Shown: piece by piece, positions 8,190-16,724 of the stretch
How the letters are laid out: each line of letters begins with the position of its first letter
How positions within the stretch are numbered: position 1 is the first letter of the stretch
Assembly (NCBI GenBank): GCA_035495435.1
Contig: DATJFV010000041.1
Location: 8,288-72,287 of the forward strand
Direction of reading: 5' to 3'
DNA length: 64,000 nt
Source of the DNA: JBDSKH01 sp035495435
Lineage (GTDB): Bacteria > Actinomycetota > Actinomycetes > Actinomycetales > Microbacteriaceae
Notes under the pieces: generated by a model
Told to the model about the DNA's origin: nothing
What the model saw: the letters and a program-made list of their open reading frames with translations, nothing else
Database searches by the model: none
Made by a program: the position numbers and the translations under genes

Positions 8190-8846
8190 TCAGAACGTGC
8201 CCGAGGGCGCGTCCTGGATGAGGATGCCGTCCTGGATGGCGCGCTTGCGCAGCGCCACCTTGGTGCCCACATCGATTCCCGCGACGCGGTACTTCTCGCG
8301 GATGCGCTTGAGGTAGCTCTTCGCCGTCTCCTCGGAGATGCCGAGCTCGTAGGCCACCGACTTCACCGGCTCGCCACCGCCGTAGAGCGCCATCACCCGC
8401 CGCTCCTGCGCGCTCAGCTTCGGGGCGCCGCCGATGTCGCCGGCGTTCAGCGCCAGGTCGAGTTCGGCCGAGATGAAGCTCTCGCCCTGCGCTGCCGCAC
8501 GGATCGCTTCGACGATCATCTCCACCGGCTCGCTCTTCACCAGGTAGCCGAGGGCCCCCGCGCCGAGGGCTTCGCGCACGATGTTCGGCTCGGAGTAGGT
8601 GCTCATCAACACGACCTTGACCCCGGTGGTCTTCAGCGTGGAGATCTTCAGCGAGATCGGGATGTTGTCTTTCAGGTCCACGTCGAGCAGCACCACATCG
8701 ACGGGGAACTCGGGGCTGGTGAGCAGCTCGGGCCAGGTGGTGACGGCGGTCACCATGTCGATGTCGGCGGCCGAGCGGATCCACTCGGTCAGGGCGCCGA
8801 GCAGCATCTTGTGGTCATCGACGAGAGCGAGACGGATTTGGGCCAT
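8190..8846 (-). CDS. LuxR/NarL-family two-component response regulator
   Basis: 218 residues. Receiver domain with the acidic pocket (VDDHK), phosphoacceptor Asp55 in VVLLDVDLKD and conserved Lys in YLVKSEPVE, followed by a LuxR-type helix-turn-helix (LSAQERRVMALY then GISEETAKSYLKRIREKYRV). A longer frame runs upstream to 9008, but ATG at 8846 has a GGAAGGAG ribosome binding site and begins exactly at the receiver domain. Last gene of a three-gene minus-strand operon with a membrane companion and a histidine kinase, its likely partner. Target genes unknown. Confidence 0.92.
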   Translation of the reverse strand: MAQIRLALVDDHKMLLGALTEWIRSAADIDMVTAVTTWPELLTSPEFPVDVVLLDVDLKDNIPISLKISTLKTTGVKVVLMSTYSEPNIVREALGAGALGYLVKSEPVEMIVEAIRAAAQGESFISAELDLALNAGDIGGAPKLSAQERRVMALYGGGEPVKSVAYELGISEETAKSYLKRIREKYRVAGIDVGTKVALRKRAIQDGILIQDAPSGTF

Positions 8847-8883
8847 CGGTCGTTCTCCTTCCAGTTTCGGTTGGGCCTTGGGG

Positions 8884-10164
8884 TCAGGCGTTGTGGTCGG
8901 CGGGGTTGTCGACGACGCATTCGATGTCGACCCGGAGGCTGGAGTCCTGGGTGGAGTCAGAGTAACGCCCGACCCGTCCGATGGCGTCCCAGATCGTCGG
9001 GTCGACACGATTGCGCGGCACCCCGGTGGTGGTGATGGTGATCGGCACGAGCAGCTTGTGGGCCGGCAGCCCGTGCGGCTCGGATGTGTCGAGCGGCCCG
9101 ATCTGCAGGGTCACGGTCGTGCCGGGGTTGGCTTTCGTGGTGTCGCTGACCAGCAGCCACGCCGTCGACAGCAGGCCGTCGCGCTGTGCCGGATCGAGCA
9201 GCCCGGCGAGGCTCGACTTGTCGACCAACGTGACCGACTTGCCCAGCAGTTCCGATTCGCTGACGGCGTGGTAGAGCCAGGTCTCGCGGCGACCTTCGAT
9301 GAGATGCAGACGCAGTTCGGTCGCCAGTGATGCCGCGACGGAGGCCATCTTCGGCGCGAGCGGCAGCGGGGTCTTACGGGTGGCGATCGAGTCGAGCAGC
9401 TCTTCGGCGGCGAGGTCGAGACGCGCCAGCTCCTCCGAGGCGAGCATGCCCACGGCGAAGCGCGGCGCCGAAACGGTGCTCTGGGTCAGGACGCGGTCGA
9501 GTTCGACCTGCACCATACGGCGGAACGCCTCGATGATGGCCACGCCGATCACCGGCGGCAGAACGGCGGATGCCAGGGCGATCAGCTGCGGTGCCATCCA
9601 CTCGCCGTCGACCAGCGCGCCCGGCTCGGCGTTGAGGAACATCGCGACAGCCAGAGCCAGGGCGAGCACCCCGTCGGCCACGAGGATCTCGACGGGGCCG
9701 CGCACGGCGACCACCACCAGGAGCGTCATCCCGGCGGCGATCGCCGAGGTCGCGTGGTGCCCGATCGAGTGCAGATCCCAGATCGCGATGAGGTCGAGGG
9801 CGACTGAGACCGCCAGCCCGGTGACGAAGAGCGCGAAGATCCAGTCGGGCAGCCGGTCGTTGATGACGCGGGTCGCGATGATCGCACCGAGAAGGACGGC
9901 GACCAGCACGATCCACGACGCCAGGGCCGCGATCGGCTTGGGGTAGACGTCGCCGCTCCAGAACGCCACGAACCAGCTGAAACCGTAGACGGCGCGCAGG
10001 ATCACCAGGATCGCGGCGCCCAGCCCCAGGAACGCCACGCCGAGAGAGGCACGGTGGGCGCTGTTGGCCACCCGGCCCGACCGCCGCGGCTGCTTCACGC
10101 GCGTGCGGCCCTTCCCGGTGATCACGACGCCGAGGGTGTTCTCTTCGGGGGCGGAGAAGGTCAT
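8884..10164 (-). CDS. Membrane protein of a two-component operon, kinase-like C-terminus apparently degenerate
   Basis: 426 residues. After a basic N-terminus come about six membrane segments (residues 40-220), then a soluble helical part (ASEELARLDLAAEELLDSIATRK) and a C-terminal stretch (DPAQRDGLLSTAWLLVSD... VTLQIGPLD) that looks like a worn HATPase fold without clear N, G1 or G2 boxes. No catalytic histidine with a standard DHp motif was found. It starts by ATGA overlap with the histidine kinase and lies 37 bp before the response regulator, so it is probably an accessory sensor or pseudokinase of this system. Function is inference. Confidence 0.6.
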   Translation of the reverse strand: MTFSAPEENTLGVVITGKGRTRVKQPRRSGRVANSAHRASLGVAFLGLGAAILVILRAVYGFSWFVAFWSGDVYPKPIAALASWIVLVAVLLGAIIATRVINDRLPDWIFALFVTGLAVSVALDLIAIWDLHSIGHHATSAIAAGMTLLVVVAVRGPVEILVADGVLALALAVAMFLNAEPGALVDGEWMAPQLIALASAVLPPVIGVAIIEAFRRMVQVELDRVLTQSTVSAPRFAVGMLASEELARLDLAAEELLDSIATRKTPLPLAPKMASVAASLATELRLHLIEGRRETWLYHAVSESELLGKSVTLVDKSSLAGLLDPAQRDGLLSTAWLLVSDTTKANPGTTVTLQIGPLDTSEPHGLPAHKLLVPITITTTGVPRNRVDPTIWDAIGRVGRYSDSTQDSSLRVDIECVVDNPADHNA

Positions 10165-11345
10165 CGCGGCACCTCCAGCACGACCGTGGTGCCCGAGCCG
10201 GGCGCGGAGAACAGCCGGGCGTTGCCGCCCACGTCGCGCAGGCGCGCCACCACCGACTCCGAGAAGCCGAGCTTGGCATCGTCGACGTCGTTGATGTCGA
10301 ATCCGACCCCGGAGTCGGTGACCAGGGCGCGGACGATCTTCTCGTCCTCGGTGATCGTCACGTGGGCCTCGGTGACCCCGGAGTGCCGGCGCACGTTCTC
10401 GAGGCATTCGGCCAGCGCGAGCAGGAAGGCGTCGAGCACGTCGCTCGGCAGCAGCACCTGCCCGGTGCCGTGCCAGTGCACCTGCAGGCCCATCCGGTTG
10501 AAGCGCTGCTGCACCGACTCCAGCGTCGTGCCCAGCACGGGTTCCTCGATGACCGGGATCGGCGAGGTTTCGGTCGACACGAAGGGCTCGCCCTCCGGCG
10601 GCGGCGTCGGTGCCGACCCGAGGCGCAATTGACGCAGCAGCCGGGCGTCGTCGGCGGCCTGCTCACGCAGCGCGTCGGGTTTCACCCCGACACCGGAGTG
10701 GGCCAGCAGGGTCAGCGTCGCCAGGACGGTGTCGTGCAGCAGCCGGGCCGACTGGCGGCGCTGAGCTTCGAGTTCACTGGCCTGGCGTTCCGCGCGATGT
10801 GCTCGGCCGATCGAGGCGATGCGCTTCTCGACCTGCGGCACGCCGACGCTGATCCAGATGGCGATCGCGGTGGGAAGCAGCCAGCCCAGCACCACCAGCC
10901 CCGCCGTGCGCAGCATCTGCGGCACGCCGTCCGTGACGAACACGGCGCTGCCGCCGACGAGCAGGAACGCGCCGACCAGCAGCGCGATCCGCGGTCCGCT
11001 CGAGGTGAGCACCAGGGCGCACCCGGCCAGCGACACGGCCGCCAGCTGCAGGATCGCGGAGTACCCGGCCTCGGGCGAGGGTCCGCTTCCGACGAAGCGG
11101 AACACGCCGATGATGCCCACGCCGCACAGCAGCACCAGCCCGACCCACAGGAGCGAGCGCGACATCCCCATGCGCAGCTGCGCGAACGCGACGACGGCGA
11201 ACAGGGGCAGCGAGATAACCAGCGCGAGCGGGTCTACGGCGCCCGGCAGCAGGGCGCAGACCAGCGCCACTGCCGTGAAGCTCAGTCCGTAGACGCGCGC
11301 GGCCCGCTGGAGCAGCCGCTCACGTTCCTTGGCGATCAAGTCCAT
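10161..11345 (-). CDS. Membrane sensor histidine kinase (HisKA_3-like)
   Basis: 394 residues with about five membrane segments (22-165), a linker coiled coil (174-200), a phosphoacceptor motif RLLHDTVLATLTLLA (His204), and a C-terminal ATPase domain with N-box ALAECLENVRRHSG, G1 box VTDSGVGFD and G2-like APGSGTTVVLEVP. It should autophosphorylate on His204 and pass phosphate to the LuxR-type regulator encoded two genes downstream. ATG at 11345 is chosen with GCGAGG just upstream; an in-frame GTG at 11375 has no ribosome binding site. Confidence 0.85.
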   Translation of the reverse strand: MDLIAKERERLLQRAARVYGLSFTAVALVCALLPGAVDPLALVISLPLFAVVAFAQLRMGMSRSLLWVGLVLLCGVGIIGVFRFVGSGPSPEAGYSAILQLAAVSLAGCALVLTSSGPRIALLVGAFLLVGGSAVFVTDGVPQMLRTAGLVVLGWLLPTAIAIWISVGVPQVEKRIASIGRAHRAERQASELEAQRRQSARLLHDTVLATLTLLAHSGVGVKPDALREQAADDARLLRQLRLGSAPTPPPEGEPFVSTETSPIPVIEEPVLGTTLESVQQRFNRMGLQVHWHGTGQVLLPSDVLDAFLLALAECLENVRRHSGVTEAHVTITEDEKIVRALVTDSGVGFDINDVDDAKLGFSESVVARLRDVGGNARLFSAPGSGTTVVLEVPR

Positions 11346-11561
11346 ATCCTCGCCATGCTGGCAGGACTGTGACACGAACGGGGGGTGCCACGCGGTGACC
11401 GTCTCTCACGAGTTCCGGGGGTACGGTGGAGTCCAGAGGGGCGGGCCCGAGCGGCCGAGCCACATCCCATGCCGAACCGGTGCCCTCGCACCGGGCGGCG
11501 CCGGGGGGAGACCGCCGGGGGCTGCTCGATGATGCAGCCTCCGGCCCGGCTCCAGCCCGGC
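11346..11561. other. Structured intergenic region
   Basis: 216 bp between a lipoprotein gene and the histidine kinase, both on the minus strand. It holds two perfect hairpins: CCGGTGC (11477-11483) with GCACCGG (11488-11494) around a CCTC loop, and GGCTGC (11520-11525) with GCAGCC (11534-11539). Between them lies a further GGCGG/CCGCC pairing. The distal hairpin could end lipoprotein transcription; the rest may be a leader or small RNA. No coding signal seen. Confidence 0.35.
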
Positions 11562-12422
11562 TCAGCCCAGCCCGCAGAAGGCGGAGTAGAACGCGTACAT
11601 CTGCGCCCGCAGCTCGTCGCTCGCGGCCAGCACCAGCCGACCGCTCGTGCCGTCGGGCAGCGTCACGTACAACGGCATCCGGGTGCCGATCTTGTCCTCG
11701 GCCAGCGCGTGTGGATCGCACCGGTTGGGCACGATCGGCACGCGGATCTCGGTCGGGCCCGCGGCCGACACGGCGATCCCGAGGTCGAGGCGATTCACGC
11801 CGATGCCATCGGGGCGGGCGGGATTCAGCAGGGTCGTGCTCGAGATCGCGTCGACAGTGACCACGCCGTCGGCCCCGGTCGGCGCCACCGCGATCAGCAG
11901 CTCTGCCGGGGCCGGCTGGGCCGCGGGGGCGGTCAGCGAGACGGCTGTCAGCGCCGCCACCTTCTGAGCCGTCTGCACCAGGCAGCCCTCGTCGTGCACC
12001 CGGTCGAGCATGTGGAACCCGTCGTCCGGCGTCACCTCCGAACGACCTGAGGCCCCGCCCGCCGTCCACTCGAAGGTGACGGTGTTCGCGGCGACGTCCG
12101 CGTCGCACGCATCGACCTCGGGGATCTCGACCCGCAGGTCGACGGCATAGCCCGGAGCGACCGTGGCGGTGCGACCCGGCCCCCACACGAAGTCGTCGGC
12201 GAAGAAGTTCGACCGCAGCGACGCGGCCGTCAGGGTGAGAACCTGATCGCCGTCGTTGTGCACCTCGATCGCGATCCGGTTCTTCGGGATGTCGGGCCGA
12301 GGCTGGTAGACCGAGATGGTGACGCCCTCGGGAGGCGCGACGACGGATGCGGTGGCCGCGCATCCGCAGAGCATCGCCGCCGCGAGGGCGAGGGTCGCGA
12401 TCGCGACAACGGCTCGGGTCAT
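11562..12422 (-). CDS. Hypothetical exported lipoprotein
   Basis: 286 residues with a signal peptide and lipobox LCGC (18-21, Cys21 lipidated). The mature part is mixed beta-like sequence with scattered cysteines (DACDAD, DEGCLV, NRCDPH, AFCGLG). I do not recognise a family. ATG at 12422 lies one base after the metX stop (TGATATG), so it is probably co-transcribed with metX, though no methionine-related role is visible. Confidence 0.7.
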   Translation of the reverse strand: MTRAVVAIATLALAAAMLCGCAATASVVAPPEGVTISVYQPRPDIPKNRIAIEVHNDGDQVLTLTAASLRSNFFADDFVWGPGRTATVAPGYAVDLRVEIPEVDACDADVAANTVTFEWTAGGASGRSEVTPDDGFHMLDRVHDEGCLVQTAQKVAALTAVSLTAPAAQPAPAELLIAVAPTGADGVVTVDAISSTTLLNPARPDGIGVNRLDLGIAVSAAGPTEIRVPIVPNRCDPHALAEDKIGTRMPLYVTLPDGTSGRLVLAASDELRAQMYAFYSAFCGLG

Positions 12423-12423
12423 A

Positions 12424-13629
12424 TCAGAGTTCTAGCAGCCGCCGCAGCTCGGTGCCCACCCGTTCCTCCTCGATGAGGAACGCGTCGTGGCCGAAGGGCG
12501 ACGAGATGACGACGGGCACGTCGCCGTCGATGTTGCCGGGCAGGTACCGGGCGATCGCCTGCTGTCCGGGCACCGGGAAGAGCCGGTCGCTGTCGATCCC
12601 CAGCACGAGCGCACGCGCGGTGGCCCGCCCGAGGGCTGCGGCGGTGCCGCCGCGCCCGCGGCCGATGTCGTGGCTGTTCATCGCATCCACCAGCACCAGG
12701 TAGCTGTTGGCGTCGAACCGTCTCGTGAACTTGTTGCCGTGAAAGCCCAGGTAGCTCTCGACGGCGAACAGTCCGCCGTCGCCAAGGGGGCTGAGCCCGC
12801 TCTGCCAGCTGCGCTCGAACCGGTCGTTCAGCTCGGTCGGCGAGCGATAGTTCAGCAATGCCATCCGGCGTGCCAGCGCGAGCCCCCGATGCGGCCCCTG
12901 ACCGTCGGGCGCGTCGTAGTAGTCGCCACCGGCGAAGCCGGGGTCGACGCGGATCGCCTCGCTCTGCACCGAGTTCAACGCGATCTGGTCGGCGCTGGAC
13001 AGCGGGGGAGCGGCGAGCACCGCGAGCCGGTCGACGCGCTCGGGGGACCCGACCGCCCACTCGAGGGCCTGCATACCGCCCATCGACCCGCCGACGACGA
13101 GCGCCCAGCGGTCGATGCCGAGTGCGTCGGCGAACGCGCGCTGGGCGGCGACCTGGTCGCGGATCGTGAGGAACGGGAAGCGCGACCCCCACTCCCGGCC
13201 GTCGGGGTGCAGCGACGAGGGCCCGGTGCTGCCCTGGCAGCCGCCGAGCATGTTGGGGGCCACCACGTACCAGTCCGCCGGGTCCAGCGGCTTGCCCTCG
13301 CCGACCAGCCCGCTCCACCATCCCGCCGTGGGGTGACCGGGGCCGGCCGGGCCGATGACGTGACTGTCGCCGGTGAGGGCGTGCAGCACGAGCACGGCGT
13401 TGCTGGCGTCGGCGTTCAGTTCGCCCCAGCTCTCGAAGGCGATGGTCACCGCCGGGAGGGTCTCGCCGTGCTCGAGGTGCAGCTCGCCGATCGGCTGGAA
13501 GCGTCGGTCGCCCGGGTGGTCGCCGACCCGCCAGGCGCCGGATGCCGGGGGCAACCCCGTGATCGAGCGGCGGTTGGACTCCGTGACGAACGCGGACGGC
13601 ACCGCGTCTTCGGGAGTCTGCCAGTCCAT
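12424..13629 (-). CDS. metX: Homoserine O-acetyltransferase
   Basis: 401-residue alpha/beta hydrolase that acetylates L-homoserine with acetyl-CoA, the first committed step to methionine in actinobacteria. Catalytic Ser182 sits in VVGGSMGGMQALEW; the acid is in GIDSDRLFP and the histidine in SSPFGHDAFL. The conserved NMLGGCQGSTGPSS loop is present. It is followed at 1 bp by a lipoprotein gene and lies 93 bp downstream of metY, which uses its product. No S-box or SAM-II riboswitch was recognised upstream. Confidence 0.95.
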   Translation of the reverse strand: MDWQTPEDAVPSAFVTESNRRSITGLPPASGAWRVGDHPGDRRFQPIGELHLEHGETLPAVTIAFESWGELNADASNAVLVLHALTGDSHVIGPAGPGHPTAGWWSGLVGEGKPLDPADWYVVAPNMLGGCQGSTGPSSLHPDGREWGSRFPFLTIRDQVAAQRAFADALGIDRWALVVGGSMGGMQALEWAVGSPERVDRLAVLAAPPLSSADQIALNSVQSEAIRVDPGFAGGDYYDAPDGQGPHRGLALARRMALLNYRSPTELNDRFERSWQSGLSPLGDGGLFAVESYLGFHGNKFTRRFDANSYLVLVDAMNSHDIGRGRGGTAAALGRATARALVLGIDSDRLFPVPGQQAIARYLPGNIDGDVPVVISSPFGHDAFLIEEERVGTELRRLLEL

Positions 13630-13722
13630 GGGTCGATTCTCGCGCGCGGAGTTGTCGTGTTACGCGGAACGGCCGGCCCGGGAACTCCCGTGGCCGGCCG
13701 TCCGGTGCGGATCAGGCGAGGG

Positions 13723-15039
13723 TCAGGCCGACGCGCTCGCCGAGACCGCCGCGCGAGCGGCGGCGAAGCCGGACTCGAGGTCGGCGATCAGGTCGTCGAT
13801 GTTCTCCAGGCCCACCGACAGGCGCACCAGGCCCGGGGTGACTCCGGTGGTGAGCTGCTGCTCCGGGGTGAGCTGCGAGTGCGTCGTCGACGCCGGGTGG
13901 ATGATCAGCGAGCGCACATCGCCGATGTTGGCCAGGTGGCTGAACAGCGTGACGTTCTCGACCAGGGCGCGCCCGGCATCCACCCCGCCCTTCAGCTCGA
14001 ACGACACCACGGCGCCGACGCCCAGCGGGGCGTACTTGTTGGCCGCGGCGTACCAGGGGCTCGAGGGCAGGCCGGAGTAGTTGACGCTGGCGACGTCGGC
14101 GTGGTTCTCGAGCCACTCCGCGATCACCTGCGCGTTCTGGTTGTGCCGCTCGATGCGCAGCGACAGCGTCTCGATGCCCTGCAGCACCGTGAATGCGCTG
14201 TCGGGCGACAGGGCGGCGCCGGTGTCGCGCAGCAACTGCACGCGGATCTTGATCACGTACGCGATCGCGTCGCCCAGCACCATGGTGTAGCTGGCGCCGT
14301 GGTACGACGGGTCGGGCTCGGTGAGGCCGGGGAACTTGTCCACGTGCTTCGACCAGGGGAACGTGCCCCCGTCGACGATGACGCCCGCGATGACCGTGCC
14401 GTGGCCGCCCAGGAACTTGGTCGCGGAGTGCACCACGACGTCGGCGCCGAACTCGAACGGACGGATCAGGTACGGCGTGGCGATCGTGTTGTCGACGATC
14501 AGCGGCAGGTCGTTGTCGTGCGCGATCGCGGCGACCGTCTCGATGTCGAGCACGTTGATGCGCGGGTTGCCGATGGTCTCGGCGAAGAACGCCTTGGTGT
14601 TGGGGCGGACAGCCGCCTTCCACTCCTCGGGGTCGTCCTGGTTCTCGACGAAGGTGACCTCGATGCCGAGCTTGGCCAGCGTGTACTTGAACAGGTTGTA
14701 GGTGCCGCCGTAGATCGACGAGGAGGACACGACGTGGTCGCCGGCACCGGCGATGTTCAGGATCGAGTAGGTGATCGCCGACGAGCCGGAGGCGACGGCG
14801 AGCGCCGCGGTGCCGCCCTCGAGGGCTGCGACGCGCTTCTCGAGCACGTCGGTCGTCGGGTTCATCAGCCGGGTGTAGATGTTGCCGAACTCGGCCAGCG
14901 CGAACAGGTTCTTGGCGTGATCGGCGTCATTGAAGACGTACGACGTGGTCTTGTAGATCGGCGTGGCACGCGCGTTGGTGACCGGGTCGGGCGCGGCACC
15001 CGCGTGGATCTGGTTGGTCTCGAACTTCCAGTCGGACAT
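13723..15039 (-). CDS. metY: O-acetylhomoserine sulfhydrylase (PLP enzyme)
   Basis: 438-residue Cys/Met-metabolism PLP enzyme of the bifunctional O-acetylhomoserine/O-acetylserine sulfhydrylase type, converting O-acetylhomoserine and sulfide to homocysteine. PLP-binding Lys208 is in VVHSATKFLGGHG; also FGNIYTRLMNPTTDVLEKRVAALEGG and the C-terminal RLSVGLENIDDLIADLE. The frame is open upstream to 15357, but ATG at 15039 has GAGG just before it and matches the usual N-terminus (SDWKFETNQIHAG). Together with metX it forms the direct sulfhydrylation route. Divergent from an MFS gene. Confidence 0.95.
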   Translation of the reverse strand: MSDWKFETNQIHAGAAPDPVTNARATPIYKTTSYVFNDADHAKNLFALAEFGNIYTRLMNPTTDVLEKRVAALEGGTAALAVASGSSAITYSILNIAGAGDHVVSSSSIYGGTYNLFKYTLAKLGIEVTFVENQDDPEEWKAAVRPNTKAFFAETIGNPRINVLDIETVAAIAHDNDLPLIVDNTIATPYLIRPFEFGADVVVHSATKFLGGHGTVIAGVIVDGGTFPWSKHVDKFPGLTEPDPSYHGASYTMVLGDAIAYVIKIRVQLLRDTGAALSPDSAFTVLQGIETLSLRIERHNQNAQVIAEWLENHADVASVNYSGLPSSPWYAAANKYAPLGVGAVVSFELKGGVDAGRALVENVTLFSHLANIGDVRSLIIHPASTTHSQLTPEQQLTTGVTPGLVRLSVGLENIDDLIADLESGFAAARAAVSASASA

Positions 15040-15163
15040 GGGCTGACCTCTCGTTGATGTCGTGGCTGGGTGACACGCTAGGCGCGCGGCCAGGGGTTGT
15101 CGACGTGGGCGGCAACGGGACGTAACATGCACCAGCCACCATTGGGAAGGACCCCCGCACGAC

Positions 15164-16714
15164 ATGACCGCACCCGACACCTCCACCGCCGCCCCGGCCT
15201 GGACGCCGCCGACGATCCCGCGCCGCACCTGGCTCGCCTTCGCCGTCCTGATCCTCGGCGTCGCCATGTCGCTGCTCGACACCACCATCGTCAACGTCGC
15301 CCTGCCGGTTATCCGCGAGAGCATCAACGCCGACGAGGCGACGCTGTCGTGGATCATCTCCGGGTACGCCCTGGCTTACGGCCTCGCCCTCATCCCCGCA
15401 GGCCGCATCGGCGACCGGGTCGGGCACAAGTGGGTGTTCATCGTCGGCCTCGTCGTGTTCACCGCCGCCAGCGCGTGGGCGGGCCTGGCACAGGATCCGG
15501 GGTCACTCATCGTGGCGCGGGTGGTGCAGGGCCTCGGCGGCGGCATCTTCTTCCCCGCGGTCACGGCGCTGATCCAGCTGATGTTCCCCGGCCCGGTGCG
15601 CGGGCGCGCGTTCGCGATCATGGGCGCGGCGATCGGGTTCTCCACGGCGCTCGGGCCGCTGGTCGGCGGGCTGCTCATCGAGTGGCTGGGCAACGAGAGC
15701 GGATGGCGCTCGATCTTCTTCGTGAACCTCCCGTTCGGCGCCATCGCTCTGGTGGCCGCGCTGATCCTGCTGCCGGCCGGAGCCGAGGGCAAGGAGGCCA
15801 CCGGTGCAGACCTGCTGGGTCTGGTCCTCGTGGCGGGCGGGCTCACGGCGATCCTGGTCCCGTTGATCCAGGGTCAGGATGAGGGCTGGCCGGCGTGGAC
15901 GTACGTCTCGATGGCGTCGGGGCTGGTGCTCCTCGTGCTCTTCGCCTTCTGGGAGGTGGCGGTGGCGCGCCGCGGTAAGAGCCCGCTCGTGCCGCCTCAC
16001 CTGTTCTCGCATCCGGCGTTCACCGGAGGTGCGGTGCTGGCTCTGGTCTACTTCGCGGCCTTCACCAGCATCTTCTTCACCATCTCGATCTTCTGGCAGG
16101 CGGGCCTCGGGCACACCGCACTGGAGTCGGGGTTCGTCTCGATCCCGTTCGCGATCGGGTCGATCATCGGCGCCTCGCAGAGCGACCGCCTGGCGGGACG
16201 GCTCGGGCGCGCGACACTCTCACTCGGGACGGCGCTGGTCTCGGTCGGCTTGATCTCGGTCTGGCTGGTGCTGCTCCTGGTGCCCGCCCAGGATCTGACC
16301 AACTGGGACCTGCTGCCGCCGCTGCTGGTCGCGGGCATCGGCTCGGGGTTGTTCATCGCGCCGAACGCGCAGTTCATCGTCGCGACGGTCGACCGCGCCG
16401 AGGCGGGTGCCGCCTCGGGCGTCATCGGCACGGTGCAGCGCATCGGGTCGGCGATCGGTATCGCCGTGATCGGCTCGGTGTTCTTCGGCAACCTGCCTGC
16501 CGACTTCGGACCCACCCCCGAACAGGCGCAGCAGGCGGCGGGCGACCGCGACGCCATCCAGGCGATCGTGGATCACAACCTCGCTGTCGGGTTCGGTCAC
16601 AGCGCCACGATCTCGCTCTTCCTGAGCGCCTGCTTCGCCGTGGTCGCGTTCCTGCTGGTGTTCGTGCTGCCCAAGCGCGTTTCGCGCGGCTACGAGGTAC
16701 CGGCGGGGGAGTAG
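15164..16714 (+). CDS. MFS transporter, DHA2 / EmrB-QacA type drug exporter
   Basis: 516 residues with about 14 membrane segments. It has the DHA2 landmarks LDTTIVNVALPVI in segment 1, IPAGRIGDRVGHKWVF (motif A) and an RVVQGLGGGIFFPAV segment. Exporters of this family pump drugs or metabolites by proton antiport. GGAAGGA precedes ATG at 15164. It is divergent from metY (124 bp apart) and convergent with an acyltransferase 10 bp away. Confidence 0.9.
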   Translation: MTAPDTSTAAPAWTPPTIPRRTWLAFAVLILGVAMSLLDTTIVNVALPVIRESINADEATLSWIISGYALAYGLALIPAGRIGDRVGHKWVFIVGLVVFTAASAWAGLAQDPGSLIVARVVQGLGGGIFFPAVTALIQLMFPGPVRGRAFAIMGAAIGFSTALGPLVGGLLIEWLGNESGWRSIFFVNLPFGAIALVAALILLPAGAEGKEATGADLLGLVLVAGGLTAILVPLIQGQDEGWPAWTYVSMASGLVLLVLFAFWEVAVARRGKSPLVPPHLFSHPAFTGGAVLALVYFAAFTSIFFTISIFWQAGLGHTALESGFVSIPFAIGSIIGASQSDRLAGRLGRATLSLGTALVSVGLISVWLVLLLVPAQDLTNWDLLPPLLVAGIGSGLFIAPNAQFIVATVDRAEAGAASGVIGTVQRIGSAIGIAVIGSVFFGNLPADFGPTPEQAQQAAGDRDAIQAIVDHNLAVGFGHSATISLFLSACFAVVAFLLVFVLPKRVSRGYEVPAGE

Positions 16715-16724
16715 GCGGCGTCGG

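Noticed and set aside
11461..11540. Segment with CCCATGCCGAACC reminiscent of 5S rRNA (CCCATTCCGAAC)
   Set aside because: The rest does not fold as 5S, the flanking helices are absent, and no 16S/23S genes are near. The likeness is a short chance match.
12487..15057. Long plus-strand open frame opposite metX and metY
   Set aside because: Antisense shadow caused by high GC; no start context, low-complexity His/Arg/Gly composition and no family motifs. Similar shadows opposite argS-DUF2993 (41988-45008), rho (52129-54474) and the MFS gene (18464-20848) were also dropped.
13630..15163. SAM riboswitch upstream of metX or metY
   Set aside because: The gaps upstream of metX (93 bp) and metY (124 bp) show neither the S-box helices nor a SAM-II pseudoknot core.
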